Positions 12,991-24,614 of a stretch of 64,000 nucleotides of DNA are shown here, piece after piece. Made by a program: the position numbers and the translations under genes. The notes under the pieces were generated by a model, which worked only from the letters and a program-made list of their open reading frames with translations, was not told the DNA's origin and did not search any database. Each line of letters opens with the position of its first letter. Within the stretch, counting starts at the first letter, position 1. Where the stretch lies: positions 33,309,332 through 33,373,331 of the forward strand of contig NC_053046.1 in assembly GCF_003473485.1 (NCBI RefSeq), read 5' to 3'. This stretch comes from Medicago truncatula (Eukaryota > Streptophyta > Magnoliopsida > Fabales > Fabaceae).

Positions 12991-14087
12991 AGAGATGAAA
13001 AGAAAAATCAGAAAAAGCAACCTATATTATTCAACTTCACTTTCATTCAAAATCATCACAATCACCACTCTTAACCCTAATTCTCAAATTCTCAAAAACT
13101 AAAACTACAACATGTTAAATACAATTTTCAGAATCATAAACTCAAGATTATTGAATGTTAGTCTCATCCTTACCTTGGAATATAAAAATCGCAGCTTCCT
13201 AGGTCTCTCACCCTTCTCTTGGCTTTTTCTCCCTTTTCTCCAAAATTGATCGTACATTATGTTTTTCTAGTCTCTCCTATTTATAACTTTTCTTTTCTAT
13301 TTTATCTTATTTCTCTTTCTCCCCTAAAACTCTCTAAAATCTCATAACAACCCCTAAACTCAATATTATATTCTAATATTCTAATATATATATATAATAT
13401 AAAATATTTCTATAATAAATATATTTCTATAACATATATATTTCTAAACCAAATAGCATATATATTATTCTAATAAATACCAACATATAACATAACAAAA
13501 TATCACTCATCAAAATAAATCATATAAATCACACAAATCATATAAGTATATTCTAAACTCATTAAAATAATCAAATAATTAAAGAGGGCGTTACACTTCA
13601 GATGCCTCGACCAATGCAGCTGAAGCTGGACCTTCTCAGACCTCTTAAAAATTTGTATATATCATAAAAATATTTTTTATGTTAAAATAGGTCTAGTGTA
13701 TATTTAATTATTAAGGGAGAGGTTTGTAATTCAAGCATCTCATAAGAGAGAAAAATTATAAATTTTACTTTTCAAGGGATGGGAGTGTATATAAACAGAA
13801 ATCCAAGGGTGTAGAAAAATCTATAAAAATAAAATAAAAAGGAAGTAACTATTACAATTTTCTATTTTGAACGGATTGGTTTATTATACTCTCCTAAATC
13901 ACAAATACATATATATTTTATATTTTTTTATTTAAACATTTTTTTAGTCAATATTTTTTTGAGAGGTTATAATCAGATACGTTTTATACTCTTTTAGAGA
14001 GTTCGTTGAAAAGAGAGTATTCTAACATTCATTTATCTTTCCTAGTTAAATTCCTAAGCTGCCTCTAACAATTATGAAGTCGCGAAT

Positions 14088-14194
14088 GCGAGTGTGCATT
14101 ATCTTGACAAATTTGCGGGAATATCATGTAATTCTAACAAGTTGTTAGAATTACATGATATTCCCCCAAATTTATCAAGATAATGGACACTCAC
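14088..14194. repeat. 107-bp near-perfect palindrome
   Basis: Two arms of 53 bp meet at AACAAGTTGTT (centre 14,141), with only about three mismatches. The arms read GAGTGTGCATTATCTTGACA and onward to the centre. The related segment at about 25,365-25,420 carries only one arm, so the inverted second arm is a local addition. Confidence 0.9.
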
Positions 14195-14256
14195 ATTGTT
14201 TTTTTTATATCGATCTAGGATCCTCAAACTCAAAGGAAAATGTTGATTAGTACTAA

Positions 14257-15182
14257 CTATGTGTTTGGTAACCCGTTTTCAGCTTCAAAACGTGATTTTT
14301 TTTTTTTTTGCCAAACTGCGTTTCTGCATTTTCCATGTTGTTTGGATGAATGAAAAAGTCGGTTTGTAAAACGTGATTTTGGTTCAAAAAGCTTGTTTTC
14401 CTGAAGCTGAGATTTGTAGCTTCTGCGGCTGGGAAAACGTGGTTTCAACCTTTAATTTTTCAAGTGACCAATTTACCCATACATTCTTCTCCAATTTTCT
14501 TCATATCTCCTAATTTTGTACAGATTTGCAGATGAAACAAAGAAAAGAGGATAAAACATAATATAAATTAAAACAAAGAAAATGAATTGAAAGACTGAGA
14601 ATCAAAACACTGCGCATATCTGTTCTTATAATCGGTGCTTCAATGGAGTAATCTTCTCGTGGGAGTGGTGTTTCTCTTGCTTAGAGACTATACGTGGATA
14701 CAGATAAGGACGATGGGTTAAAGGATAAGGTCTTGTGTATTTTTTAAGCCATAATTTATTTATTATGGTACACTGTTTGTTTATAATGGGTTATTTTTTT
14801 TTTTTTTTTTACATCTTTTGAAGCTTATATTGTATTAAAAAAAATCACCCAATTGAACAAAAAAAACTACTCTTATAAATTGATAGTATTTTTAAATGAA
14901 TTTTTTAAACAATAAAATCCATTTATGACAAGTTGGAAATAATCATCTAATGAGAATGAGACATTTACTTTTAAATACAACTAAAAGGATAGTTTAGTCA
15001 TTACACCTTCAAAATCAATTTTGATTCAAACTATTCAAACAACATCAACATAAGAATCACTTTTGAATAAGTATATCAAAACAAAAATCAATTCACATCT
15101 AACTTACTTTTAACCAAAATCAATTCTCTCAAACTCAATTCTATCAAAATCAATTCTCTCCACCACTATACCAAACACACAC
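14257..15182. mobile_element. MITE-like insertion with TAA duplication
   Basis: This stretch is absent from the otherwise parallel segment at 25.5 kb, so it reads as an insertion. The ends CTATGTGTTTGG and its complement CCAAACACACAC match at 10 of 12 positions. TAA flanks both sides, as in Harbinger/Tourist-type elements. No transposase frame. Confidence 0.6.
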
Positions 15183-16246
15183 TAAGTTGTTTGTGACCTC
15201 AACTTGTTTTAGGTAAAGATGTGACGTAGAAAATCCATCTTTGACAAATTCTTTAAAACCTATTTTAGATACACACTTTGGTGACATGAATTTTCTAGAA
15301 GAGAGAAAAATTTATTCAATATAATATAATTATATTTAACGAGTCTAATCTACTCTGAGAAATTTTCGATGGAGATCTAAACAAAAAAAAAAAAAAAAAA
15401 AAAACTATATCAAAGTAAACTTAGAATTAAAATGAAACTCTGAAAAGTGATTGAGAAATAATATTGAACAAAACACAAATATATCTAGATTCATTCCAAA
15501 TATATATTGAACAAATATATTGAGAATCTCCTGGCTTAGCAAAAAAAAAAAATATCCAGATTCATTCCAAATATATATCGAACAAAAATTTCATTTCAAA
15601 TCAAAAGTGTAAATATATTGTCTCAAAATATATTGAAGAAAAACTTTTCTTAAAATTAAAATTGTAAAATTGAACAAATATTTTTATTGATTATTTTTTA
15701 CATATATTTGGATTGGTTTCCAAAATATATTAAACAAAACTTTTTACTTCAAATTAAAAGTGTAAATTTTATTTTATTTTAGGGGAAAAGTATTAATATA
15801 TTGTTTCAAAATATATTGAAAAAATATTTTTCTTCAAATTAAGAGTGTGAAATTGAACAAAAAGTAAACTTAGAATTGAAATGAAACTCTGAAAAGTGAT
15901 TGAGAAATAATACTTTTTTTTCCCGACAAAGTGAAATAATAACTCTCAACAACTTAGTAAGAAATCCTTTTACATGCAATTTTTATATAGTTATGATAGT
16001 AAGCTACTTGTTTTGGCTAGAACTTTTAAAAATATGGTTAAAAAAAAAAATAGTCTTCGTTGGTATGTGTAATATCATAACCAATTAAACTATTACTTAA
16101 CCCTTAAGTCAATGGATACTATCTCTTAAAAACACGGTTCTTCTATATTATAATCAATCATTCCCCTATCTCTCTCTCTCACCGGAACCCTAAAAAAACA
16201 GTATTACTATTCTTGGATCCACTGCGGTAATCTAATATCAGCTTCA

Positions 16247-17461
16247 ATGCCTTCCAATTCTGCTTACATTCACGAAGATATTGCCTTCTCTATTCTATTA
16301 AAACTCCCCATTAAATCTTTGAAACGATTTGAATGCGTACGCAAATTATGGTCTCACCTTACCGAAGACGAAGACTCTCCTTTCATGACTATGTATAGCA
16401 ACAATCTTCTTTTATCTCAACCTTATGACGGTGATACATCTCTCCTGATTAATATGTGCCCTCGATTAGAAAGGTTCCATTCTCTGTCTGGTGAAAGGTT
16501 TGCGAATAGGGTCAGTTTAATTAATCCAATTCAATCCGATTGTGAAGCACTTCAAATCATTGGCTTTGGGAGTGTTAATGGCATACTTTGTCTCCAATAT
16601 GGAGAAACAAGAATCTCACTGTGGAATCCAACTACCAACGAATTCAAGGTTATTCCTCCTGCTGGGACACGTCTTCCACATATTGTTCATAAATTTAAAT
16701 CTAAACTGGTTGATCCCTTTTACATTCAGACTACGATTCATGGATTTGGTTATGACTCTGTTGCTGATGACTATAAGCTCATTTGTCTTCAATCATTTGA
16801 ACCATATTACTTTTATAATGATAAGCAACGCATGAAACAGTCATTGTTGTTGCAACATAAATCTCTTCAACCCTTTTGGATGATTTATAGCTTAACAAGT
16901 AATTCGTGGAAGAAACTCTATGTCAATATGCCTCGTTCTTCACCAACTTTTCAGTTGGAATATTACCATGGAAATCACCGACTCTATATGGATGGAGTGT
17001 GTCATTGGTTGTCTCTCCCGACTTCAGGAGCATGTATGGTATCATTTGACTTGAACAATGAGACGTTCTTTGTCACACCCATACCCTCCTACATTCTTAG
17101 GGTTAGACGTCGTGCATGGCAACAATTGATGGTGGTGAATCACTCTATTGCCTTGGTCTCTTTACCTTATCACAACACACAAACTTACCATATATCAATT
17201 TGGGGTGAAGTTGGTGTGAAGGAATCATGGATCAAACTCTTCACTGGTGAGAATCCTTGCACTCTTGTTGAGTATCCTATTGGACTCGGTATGAATGGTG
17301 AATTAGTCTTCGCAAATGAAGACAACAAACTACTTTTATTTGATTTAAATACCAAGAAGATTGTAGAGCTTGGTCTTAATAGCGAATTCAAAATGGGTTT
17401 TCATCAGGTTAACTTTTATATAAGAAAAGCCTTCTTCCAATCAAAAAGAATAAATAATTAA
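16247..17461 (+). CDS. F-box protein with F-box-associated interaction domain
   Basis: Intact single-exon gene of 404 aa. Residues about 5-45 form the F-box (HEDIAFSILLKLPIKSLKRF … LWSHL), which in this family binds SKP1 and places the protein in an SCF ubiquitin ligase. The rest is an F-box-associated (FBA) substrate-binding region: GSVNGILCL near 105, LWNPTTNEFKVIPP near 125, HGFGYDSVADDYKLICL near 165, and a WIKLF-type blade motif near 325. The start is the first ATG in frame with the F-box, about 100 bp after a TCTCTC tract. It lies between the two FTSH4-like pseudogenes on the same strand. This family is large and fast-evolving in legumes, so the substrate cannot be named. No internal stop or missing motif is seen. 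Confidence 0.93.
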   Translation: MPSNSAYIHEDIAFSILLKLPIKSLKRFECVRKLWSHLTEDEDSPFMTMYSNNLLLSQPYDGDTSLLINMCPRLERFHSLSGERFANRVSLINPIQSDCEALQIIGFGSVNGILCLQYGETRISLWNPTTNEFKVIPPAGTRLPHIVHKFKSKLVDPFYIQTTIHGFGYDSVADDYKLICLQSFEPYYFYNDKQRMKQSLLLQHKSLQPFWMIYSLTSNSWKKLYVNMPRSSPTFQLEYYHGNHRLYMDGVCHWLSLPTSGACMVSFDLNNETFFVTPIPSYILRVRRRAWQQLMVVNHSIALVSLPYHNTQTYHISIWGEVGVKESWIKLFTGENPCTLVEYPIGLGMNGELVFANEDNKLLLFDLNTKKIVELGLNSEFKMGFHQVNFYIRKAFFQSKRINN

Positions 17462-17829
17462 TTATTATTTGTCCCGTTTTACTCATGATTGTGGTTATTG
17501 ACGTTTTACCTTTCGTAGAAGTGGCATGTCAATTGCTAATATCAAAATTATTTATTATCAAGTATTTGAAAGACACATTCTAGTTGCCTAGGCCATTTGC
17601 TTTCCTTTTTTATGCCTGCATATTCTTCTTTGTAAGTTCAATATTAATACAAAAATATATTGTTTGTGCCTGTTAAATTCTTTAAATTCGTGACCTTGAT
17701 CCATGCAATTTGGTTAAATTAAGTCACACCTATGCAATTTGGTTTCAGTACCTTGCTCTTGATTAGAACTCGTGACCAGATTGAAACTTTTGTTGCTATT
17801 AGATTTTTGTTGTGTTCTCTTCACTAATA

Positions 17830-20407
17830 GGCATTTCATGGACGTGGGAAATCAATAATCTTAAATAGATCCATGTTGGAGTCTGCAGAAATCAAAACTT
17901 GGCATTGTAATTGTGCACTTGTCGAAATTTGTTATTCTACTTCTTTTTCAATCAGCTCTTTGAATATTCCTTTCTTTTGCTTATTTTACCGACCACAAAA
18001 GTTATAACCTGAGGTATATGAATTTTCAACTATTTCCAATTCAACAAAAAAAGTAGAAAGTGGCATAGGTGGAGTTGCTGCTCTTACAAACGTCGGAGAA
18101 CCTACAAGTGGGATTCTTGGAACTGCAAGTGCTCCTACTGATATGGTTGCTGCATTAGAAGGTGGAAATTTCAAAGAGCAGCAATGGCATACAATTTGGT
18201 TTATTGCAGCGGCCTTCCTCTTGATTTCTTGTGTAGGCACATCGTGTATAAAGGAATCAGAAAAGGTATTACTGTGTCATTGTAACTCAAACCACTGAGC
18301 TTAATTCAATAGTCAATCGGATTTTGATTCGCTCATTCTCTGTTTTTTTTTTTATATCACATTTATGTACGAAGAAATGCAGCCAAGTGTTGAGACAAAT
18401 ACTAAACTTAGCGATGTGAAAGGTGTAGACGAGGCAAAAGCTGAACTTGAAGAAATTGTTGATTACCTAAAAGATCCTAAGGTTGAATTTTCCAGCATTA
18501 ATCTATGCCTCTCTAGCATGAAATAGTTATTTGATTTACATGTTTCCTAAGCTATTCCAATCTCGTTGATTAATTATTTGATACCACAAGAAGTTTTCTT
18601 ATTCTTTGGGCGTTGATATGTTGATACAAAGTTATTAAATAGTGATCATTCTTTTGTTGACGAGAAAAATGCCGTTTTAATGCAAACAGAAAAAAGTAAA
18701 AGTTGTTGAGAATTCAGTTCTATTGCTTTGGATAATAATTCTAAACAACTTGAATATATATAGCACACACACTTATCCTTAGGTTTCTATATGCTTCCCT
18801 GTCGTTTTACCTTAGTTGGACTGAGTAAGTAAGAAGAATAAATGTAAGGAGAGTGTGGCGGCGGCCGTTGACAGAAAAGCGGTAAGAAAAAGAAGAAAGG
18901 GGTTGCATGATGCTTTCTGACCAAATTGAAATCAGTTCTGTTTCTTCAAATTTTGAAATGCTGCTGCTGTTAATTAATTATGTTTTTTTTATATATATTT
19001 ATTTCTCCTTTTTATTTGTTATGCTGCTATTTTTTCTCTTTTGCCAATGCTGTATGTTAATCCCCTTTGAAATCAATGTTGTATTTACTTTCTTTCTTAC
19101 TTCTCAAGTTATATTATATACTTTTTTCACGGCCACATTTTGGCCTGTATTGTTCTGTATTTTTCACGTGTGCAGTGCATGTACTATATTGGTGCAAAGC
19201 ATTGTGTAGTATGATTTCCTTAAGCTTTGTTCAGGTGTCTGCTGGATACTTCACATGAGCTAACTGCCTAACACCGGGGATACTTTTTTGATATATGTAT
19301 ATTTTCAAGTTTTGTAACTGTGAATGTGCAAAATTGTGATGTAGTAAGGACATGGAATATAGAATTGTTAGAACTTGGAAGTAAACTTTGAACGTGTGTG
19401 TGTTTCTTACTCCAATACGATACAGGTTCTGAAGGGAGATAATGTTGATCTGATGACCATTGCTCGGTTTACCCCTGGGTTCTCTGGTGCTGACCTTGCA
19501 AACTTGGTTAATATTGCTGCCCTGAGGGCTGCAAAGGATGGTGCCAAAGCCGCGAGCACACATGATTTAGAGTTTGCACAGGAGAAGATTGAGGGTAAGT
19601 CAGTTGTTACATCGGAGGAGTTAAGAAAGAAGATTGCTTACCATGAATCTGGTCATGCCTTAGTTACAATTTATACTGATGGTGCGTATCCTGTTCGCGA
19701 GGCAACTATCGATCCACGTGGGGTGAGTCTTGGAATGGTTTCTTATTTGCCTCCTGACAAACAATCGGACCAGTCCTTCCCGTAAACAGATGCTTGCCAG
19801 ACTGGATTGTTACATGGGAGGCCGGGTTGCTGAAGAGCTAATTTTCAGACAAAGTGGAGTTACTGCTGGTGCATCCTCAGATCTTTTGAAGGCAACTACT
19901 CTGGCCAGGAAAATGGTTACCAAATATGGTATGAGTACTGAAGTTGGACCTGTCAGTCACAGTTACTTGGATAAGAGGAGAAGTATGAGCTCAGAAACTA
20001 GGCTGCTTATTGAGAAAGAAGTGAAGAATTTGCTTGAGAGAGCTTACAACAATGCATAAATTATTCTAACCACCCATCAAAAGGAGCTTCATGTGCTTGC
20101 AAAGGCTCTTCTGAAGAATCAGACACTTACAGGACGTCAGATTAAAAATTTACTTGCAAATGTCAAATCCCGGAAGAAGTGGCAGTCACGTGTAGTCAAA
20201 GCTCAGGGAAGTTCACAGTCCAATCCAGCAGCTGATGAGGCCGAGGCTTCGGATGCCACAGACCATGTAGCTGCAGTTTCGGGTGCCACAACCAATGCAG
20301 CTGAAGCTGGACCTTCTACTGCTGCAAAGGCTCAAGGAGTTGACGCAGTAGAAGGGCCGGAGGTACACAACGACCAGCAGGGGCTCCCTCCCATCCAGCC
20401 TTCTTAG
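17830..20407 (+). pseudogene. FTSH4: FTSH4-type protease, copy 2 (AAA exon lost)
   Basis: Second decayed copy. Similarity to copy 1 begins at about 17,830 (matching 7,429 in copy 1), so the presequence and first N-terminal exons are missing. The membrane exon survives (about 18,024-18,265) with helix FIAAAFLLISCVGT, but its upstream acceptor AG is AA. EEIVDYLKDPK is kept at 18,440-18,482. The whole AAA core exon, with Walker A, Walker B and sensor residues, is absent: intron-like sequence at 18,490-19,425 joins straight to VLKGDNVDLM (19,426). The protease part keeps HESGH and the Asp in SSDLLKAT. It has a frameshift near 19,765 and a TAA stop at 20,057 where copy 1 reads on. The ancestral C-terminus to 20,407 is uninterrupted by transposons. 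It cannot encode an ATPase. Confidence 0.9.
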
Positions 20408-23298
20408 GTATGAAAGGAGCGGCAATGTTCTTCAACAGTAAAATAACAATACGTAGAATCGTTTATTGTTGCAAAAACCATCTCATTTGTTTGTATAAAA
20501 ACCATTACCAATCATCTTTTAGAAAAACAGAATTGGAAATAAAAACAAATTGACACTAATAAATCTGGACTGAATATGAAATTTTAGGTAAATTCCCTTG
20601 GGATGGTTTCATGTAAATTCCCTTGTTACTTTAATATAGAAAATCTTGCCTCTCCTTATTCATTCTTATTTACTCTTGCCTCTCTTCTTGAGAAGAGAAA
20701 ATCTTCAATTTTTTTACTGAGTAAAAGCAATTATAAAAATGACCAACAATTTTAATAAACACTTATATTTACTCTCTGCAAACATTTATGGTTTGCAGAT
20801 ACTTTTTGGTTCTTGGATTTTGTTTATCTTTGATCTTTAACTTCTTATTTTCTTCAGAGTTTGAAGTTTAAATTAAGTACTTCCTCAAATTCTTGCTGAA
20901 AACAAATTTGTTCCAAAAGGTTTGTATTCAGTGGAAGAGAGATCCACATACTCTCATGTTGTCACGAGTCCTCTTTTTTCTTTTTTAACTTTGTTTGTAA
21001 CTTTGAACTAGCCATCCTTTCTTCCATATTTTGCTTTAGATGAAAGATAACTTTGCTTTACATGAAAGATAACTCACAAGAAAAATAATTTTTTGATATT
21101 TTTTCATATTGGAGAGCTAAAGAGTAAGTTCCTCCAAAGTGTGTCCGCGGATATCTGTGAATAAAATCCACCACGAGTGTAAATAGAGTATCTTATAGAT
21201 CATAATTTTTTAGCGTTGCCCTTTTTCAATTTATAATTGTCCTTTTTCCGTACATAATATCTGTCCAAAAACTATATTTAACTGGTTTCAAACTTCTTGG
21301 AAGAGTAGTGATGATAAGTCCCTCTATTTGGGTACATAGAGTAATTAAATTGTCACTTCTATTTCCTTTTGTTTCTATTAGATATACAATAATGAATTGA
21401 CTATTCTATATGAAAAAAAATGTTTACCTGTAGCTGTGGCCCCTCTATTTTAAAATTTGATAGTTTTGATATTTTCTTCAAATATTTAGTTTAGATTACG
21501 GTGATATGACATGTGTTAAAATATGGTTTCCGTAGAACTAGACAATGAAACGTTCAGCCCATGCTCAATGTTTATAACGCCACTAACAGTGAGAAGCAAT
21601 TGGCAAGGACAAATGTTTCAAGGGAGGCTGCACACAATGTATTTTGTCAACGTATCATGTCGCGAAGTGAAAAACTGCCAGTCAAACGGGGAGAGCAACA
21701 CACCTCTTCAAAGAGGAAAAACTTACACACTACCAACGTAAATAGTCATGCAAGACTGAACCTTTTAGACCACATGGTTTGTCTGATAGGAATAGTTTTT
21801 CATATACATAATTATCTTTCACGATGCATACACAATCAATCAAGCTTAAACTATTTACACAATTTTATCTCTTTATATTTCCGTATTTATTTAATTTTAC
21901 ATGCATTTCTTAGTTCATAAACTAAAATCCACCAAAAAACTTACTTAATGCTCTGTTGTGGTAGTTAAAGAAGTCATATCTTAGTGAAAACCACAAAAAT
22001 ATTGGTTATTACTAAATCTCCTATTTTTTTTATTTTTTTTGTCTATTTAGGATTTTATGAAATTATTTAGCTTTTGTTGATATTTTATTGTTTAGAACAA
22101 TTTATACTCGTTAGTGTTGCTTTGTTGGACAAGTTAGTTTTGATATGAAGGAGTTCAAAGTAGCAATGTTGGAGGCGAAAGTTGCAGCTTTGTAGGACCT
22201 TCAGCACGGACCAAGTGATTGTGTATGAAGTTTAGGGAGTCTCAAATGTTTGCCACTATAACGCCTCGATTTATTTTAATTTTTCAACCAAAATATGAAA
22301 AATTATAATTTTGTTTCGAGTAAACATATACTCAGACCAATTTTTTATAGGCATGGTTAGAAAATGATAAGAACTTTCCCCTTAAAATTTTGGAATTTTT
22401 AAACGAATAATGAATTAATTATGAAATTTATAATTACGGGAAAAAATTCATAAGTAATCATTACCTTGTTGAAAAATAATATTATTTTTTTAACAAGGTA
22501 ATGATATGTTTTTTTATTTTTACATCGTCATTTTTCAAACTTCGCATATATTACACGATCAATTTGAACAATTAACCCTAGACTTTATTTTGATTGTTGA
22601 AACATTGAATGATTTATTTTACTTTTGCTTAAACAACTTTTCTCGTTGAAAAGTTGTAGAAAGTAACAACAATCCACATGGGTTCGATCTTTTTATACTT
22701 TTACTCTTTTTTTTGCTAAGCAAGGAGAGAGGCAAACATCAAGAGAAAATACCGACATTTCAACTAAGTTGGTACCTTGGGAAACCTCCATCCTATGCCG
22801 CCAAACTCTAATAATTTATTAAAAAAGGGAAAATTTGTACAAGAAGAGAGAGGACTACGCCAAAATCCTCCGAAGAAAAAAAGAAACACAATTAAAAAAA
22901 GGGAATACATAATATTTTCATGTGCATCGCTTAGGAACATAGTTCTGTCCTCATCATTAAAGAAAGGGAATCACAATTGTGGACTATTATTACTCGATTC
23001 ATCAGCTAAATTTTTAGTTCGACAATAAATTTTATAAGCCTGATGGGACAATAAAAAATTTACCGCTAACATTTTTTATCAGGTACATTCTACTTCTAAT
23101 TCTCAACCTAGTATTATTGTCACAGATAACCCTGGGTGGCACCCTGTGATGAATGATACATACAACCTGGCTACTCTTCAAGTTAGACAGCTAAGACGAT
23201 GAGTTGATTGATACCAATTTACTTCTTAGAGACAGGGTATCGTTGGAGTTTGAAATATTTTGTATGTACATATCCATGGTGGATCACTTATGAATGTG
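20408..23298. other. Intergenic, no firm gene
   Basis: AT-rich spacer. A plus-strand stretch at 21,523-21,740 begins MVSVELDNETF, recalling the MVSFDLNNETF block of the nearby F-box gene, but the similarity is too short to call. A TATAACGCCTCG motif at 22,257 resembles the start of the TGTAACACCC-type LTRs without a matching end. Nothing else is recognisable. Confidence 0.45.
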
Positions 23299-23303
23299 AT
23301 CCA

Positions 23304-24609
23304 TATAACACCCTAATTCTCACATTTTATTTTTATAATAAAAACGTATTTAAAATAAAGAAATATAGAAGGGTGTCACATATTTTTTAAAAAAATTCAA
23401 ATTAAAAACATCATAATGAAATAGTTTTCAAAAACTTTAAAGTACATGTCGCATCACAATTTCAACACCAAAACTAAATTCAAAAGAATTATAAAATAGA
23501 GTATAAAATAAAAAGAACATTTGGTTCCTAGTGTTACTGATCAGAGCTTCGACACAATAAAACTCTCAAAAAGCGATAGACAAAAAGAAAAAGGCTCCAA
23601 CGCCATCCTCCGAGACTCACTGATACTAAGATATTATTCCTGCAAATCTACATCACAAGGGTGCAGGCCCTCAACCCGCCACTAGAGGGTGAGAATTTAT
23701 CCAACAAAAGAGATGCATAATCACATGTATAGATCGAGATAAAAGAACACAACAATTACATTTAGACATGTATGCATCATAGTAAGACAATATTCATATT
23801 TAAATATAAAGTTTCATTTAATAAAAATCAAATAGGAATCAACCAACATCTTATAATAACATATAAGCATCGAGAACATTTAAGAATATCAAGTAACCAC
23901 TTAGCAAAATACAAATCATTCACACATAATCATATAGAAGCACATCATTAAATATCACATCTTAAAATAGTTACACTTTTTCAAATAACACGTCTATTAA
24001 TTCCACATATTCAAATAGCACATCAATTACACATCGTCAAATGACACATCATCAAATAATTCACAAATTAACACTTCTTTAAATATATAATCAAATTCAC
24101 CACATCTTCAAATATATTTGACAATGAATGCAATGTCCCTAACTCGACTCTATATGCATTCACACTCTCGAATTATTATCTGCACCTCACGAATTTGTTA
24201 CTATTATTTCTATAACTACACCGTCTTGCTATTCACACTCCCCTCTACTTAAATCATTAAAGCACTACTCATCTTGCTAACTACACATCTTTTCTACCCA
24301 ATTTTACTAATCCCCCCGTTCGCACTCTAATTTCTTATTCTCTCTAAAAAAAACTATTTTCTTTCTAAATATTATTTTCTCTTTTTTTTAATTAAACTAC
24401 TACCATTAATTAAAGCTCTAGTTTATATATGCTACCCTTATTAATCCAATGTCTCTATCCCAATTAACTAAACAACCTCACCCAAACATGTTAAAACGGA
24501 TTCAATTCAAATAAAAATAATAAAAAAATAATAATAATGTCAAATAATCAACAATAATATTATTTAAGAAGTATATTAATAAAATAATATTAAAAATTAA
24601 GGTGTTACA
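23304..24609. mobile_element. Second solo LTR, Ty3/gypsy type
   Basis: It begins TATAACACCC (TG mutated to TA), ends AAGGTGTTACA, and is flanked by a perfect 5-bp duplication ATCCA (23,299-23,303 and 24,610-24,614). Length is 1,306 bp, with no gag-pol between the ends. An early AGGGTGTCACAT motif at about 23,370 parallels ATGTCACAT in the first solo LTR, which suggests the same broad group. Confidence 0.8.
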
Positions 24610-24614
24610 ATCCA

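Larger units (their letters stand above)
11038..13595. mobile_element. Solo LTR, Ty3/gypsy (Tekay-like ends)
   Basis: It starts TGTAACACTCC, ends GGGCGTTACA, and is flanked by a perfect 5-bp duplication CTTCA (11,033-11,037 and 13,596-13,600). TG…CA ends, a 5-bp duplication and no internal gag-pol indicate a solo LTR. The TGTAACACYCC/GTTACA termini are common in chromovirus LTRs (Tekay/Del type). It holds two internal tandem arrays. It interrupts the C-terminal FTSH4 coding exon, where copy 2 is uninterrupted. Confidence 0.85.
5142..13648 (+). pseudogene. FTSH4: FTSH4-type mitochondrial i-AAA protease, copy 1 (decayed)
   Basis: Decayed gene for an ATP-dependent zinc metalloprotease of the inner mitochondrial membrane. 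Likely pieces: a presequence exon 5142-5213 starting MAASTRLITQ, joined in phase to 6619 (VERRQSEFGKVKELLSRNY); 6843-7071 (YLGNL … NDPEAVI … KALVKV); 7628 to about 7815; about 7908-8019 (EEIVDYLKDPK); 8763-9239, the AAA core with Walker A GPPGTGKT and Walker [10 protein letters not shown]; and 9413-10191, the protease with HECGH and the third-ligand Asp in CSDIFKAT. The membrane exon is broken near 7785 by a 2-bp loss and then a deletion of about 80 bp that removes the rest of the helix and the donor site. The last exon is cut by a MITE (10,192-11,010) and a solo LTR (11,038-13,595). The old C-terminus and stop survive at 13,601-13,648. In the AAA exon the pore-loop Phe is Val and the sensor-1 Asn is Lys. 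Family assignment is firm; loss of function is inferred. Confidence 0.88.
13690..16246. other. Intergenic repeat-rich spacer
   Basis: No gene. It contains a decayed MITE fragment (about 13,690-13,790), a segment repeated at 25.1-25.7 kb (13,800-14,256 plus 15,183-15,440), a 107-bp palindrome (14,088-14,194), a MITE (14,257-15,182), an A22 run near 15,385, and internally repeated A/T-rich sequence at 15,411-15,920. One 55-bp stretch starting AAAGTAAACTTAGAATT occurs at both 15,412 and 15,863. The F-box gene promoter must lie at the right end, where a TCTCTCTCTC tract (about 16,170-16,180) precedes the start codon. Confidence 0.6.

Noticed and set aside
18907-19258. Plus-strand frames rich in Phe/Leu/Ile near the second FTSH4 copy
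   Set aside because: They lie in sequence matching an intron of copy 1 and are T-rich. Hydrophobicity reflects base composition, not a membrane protein.
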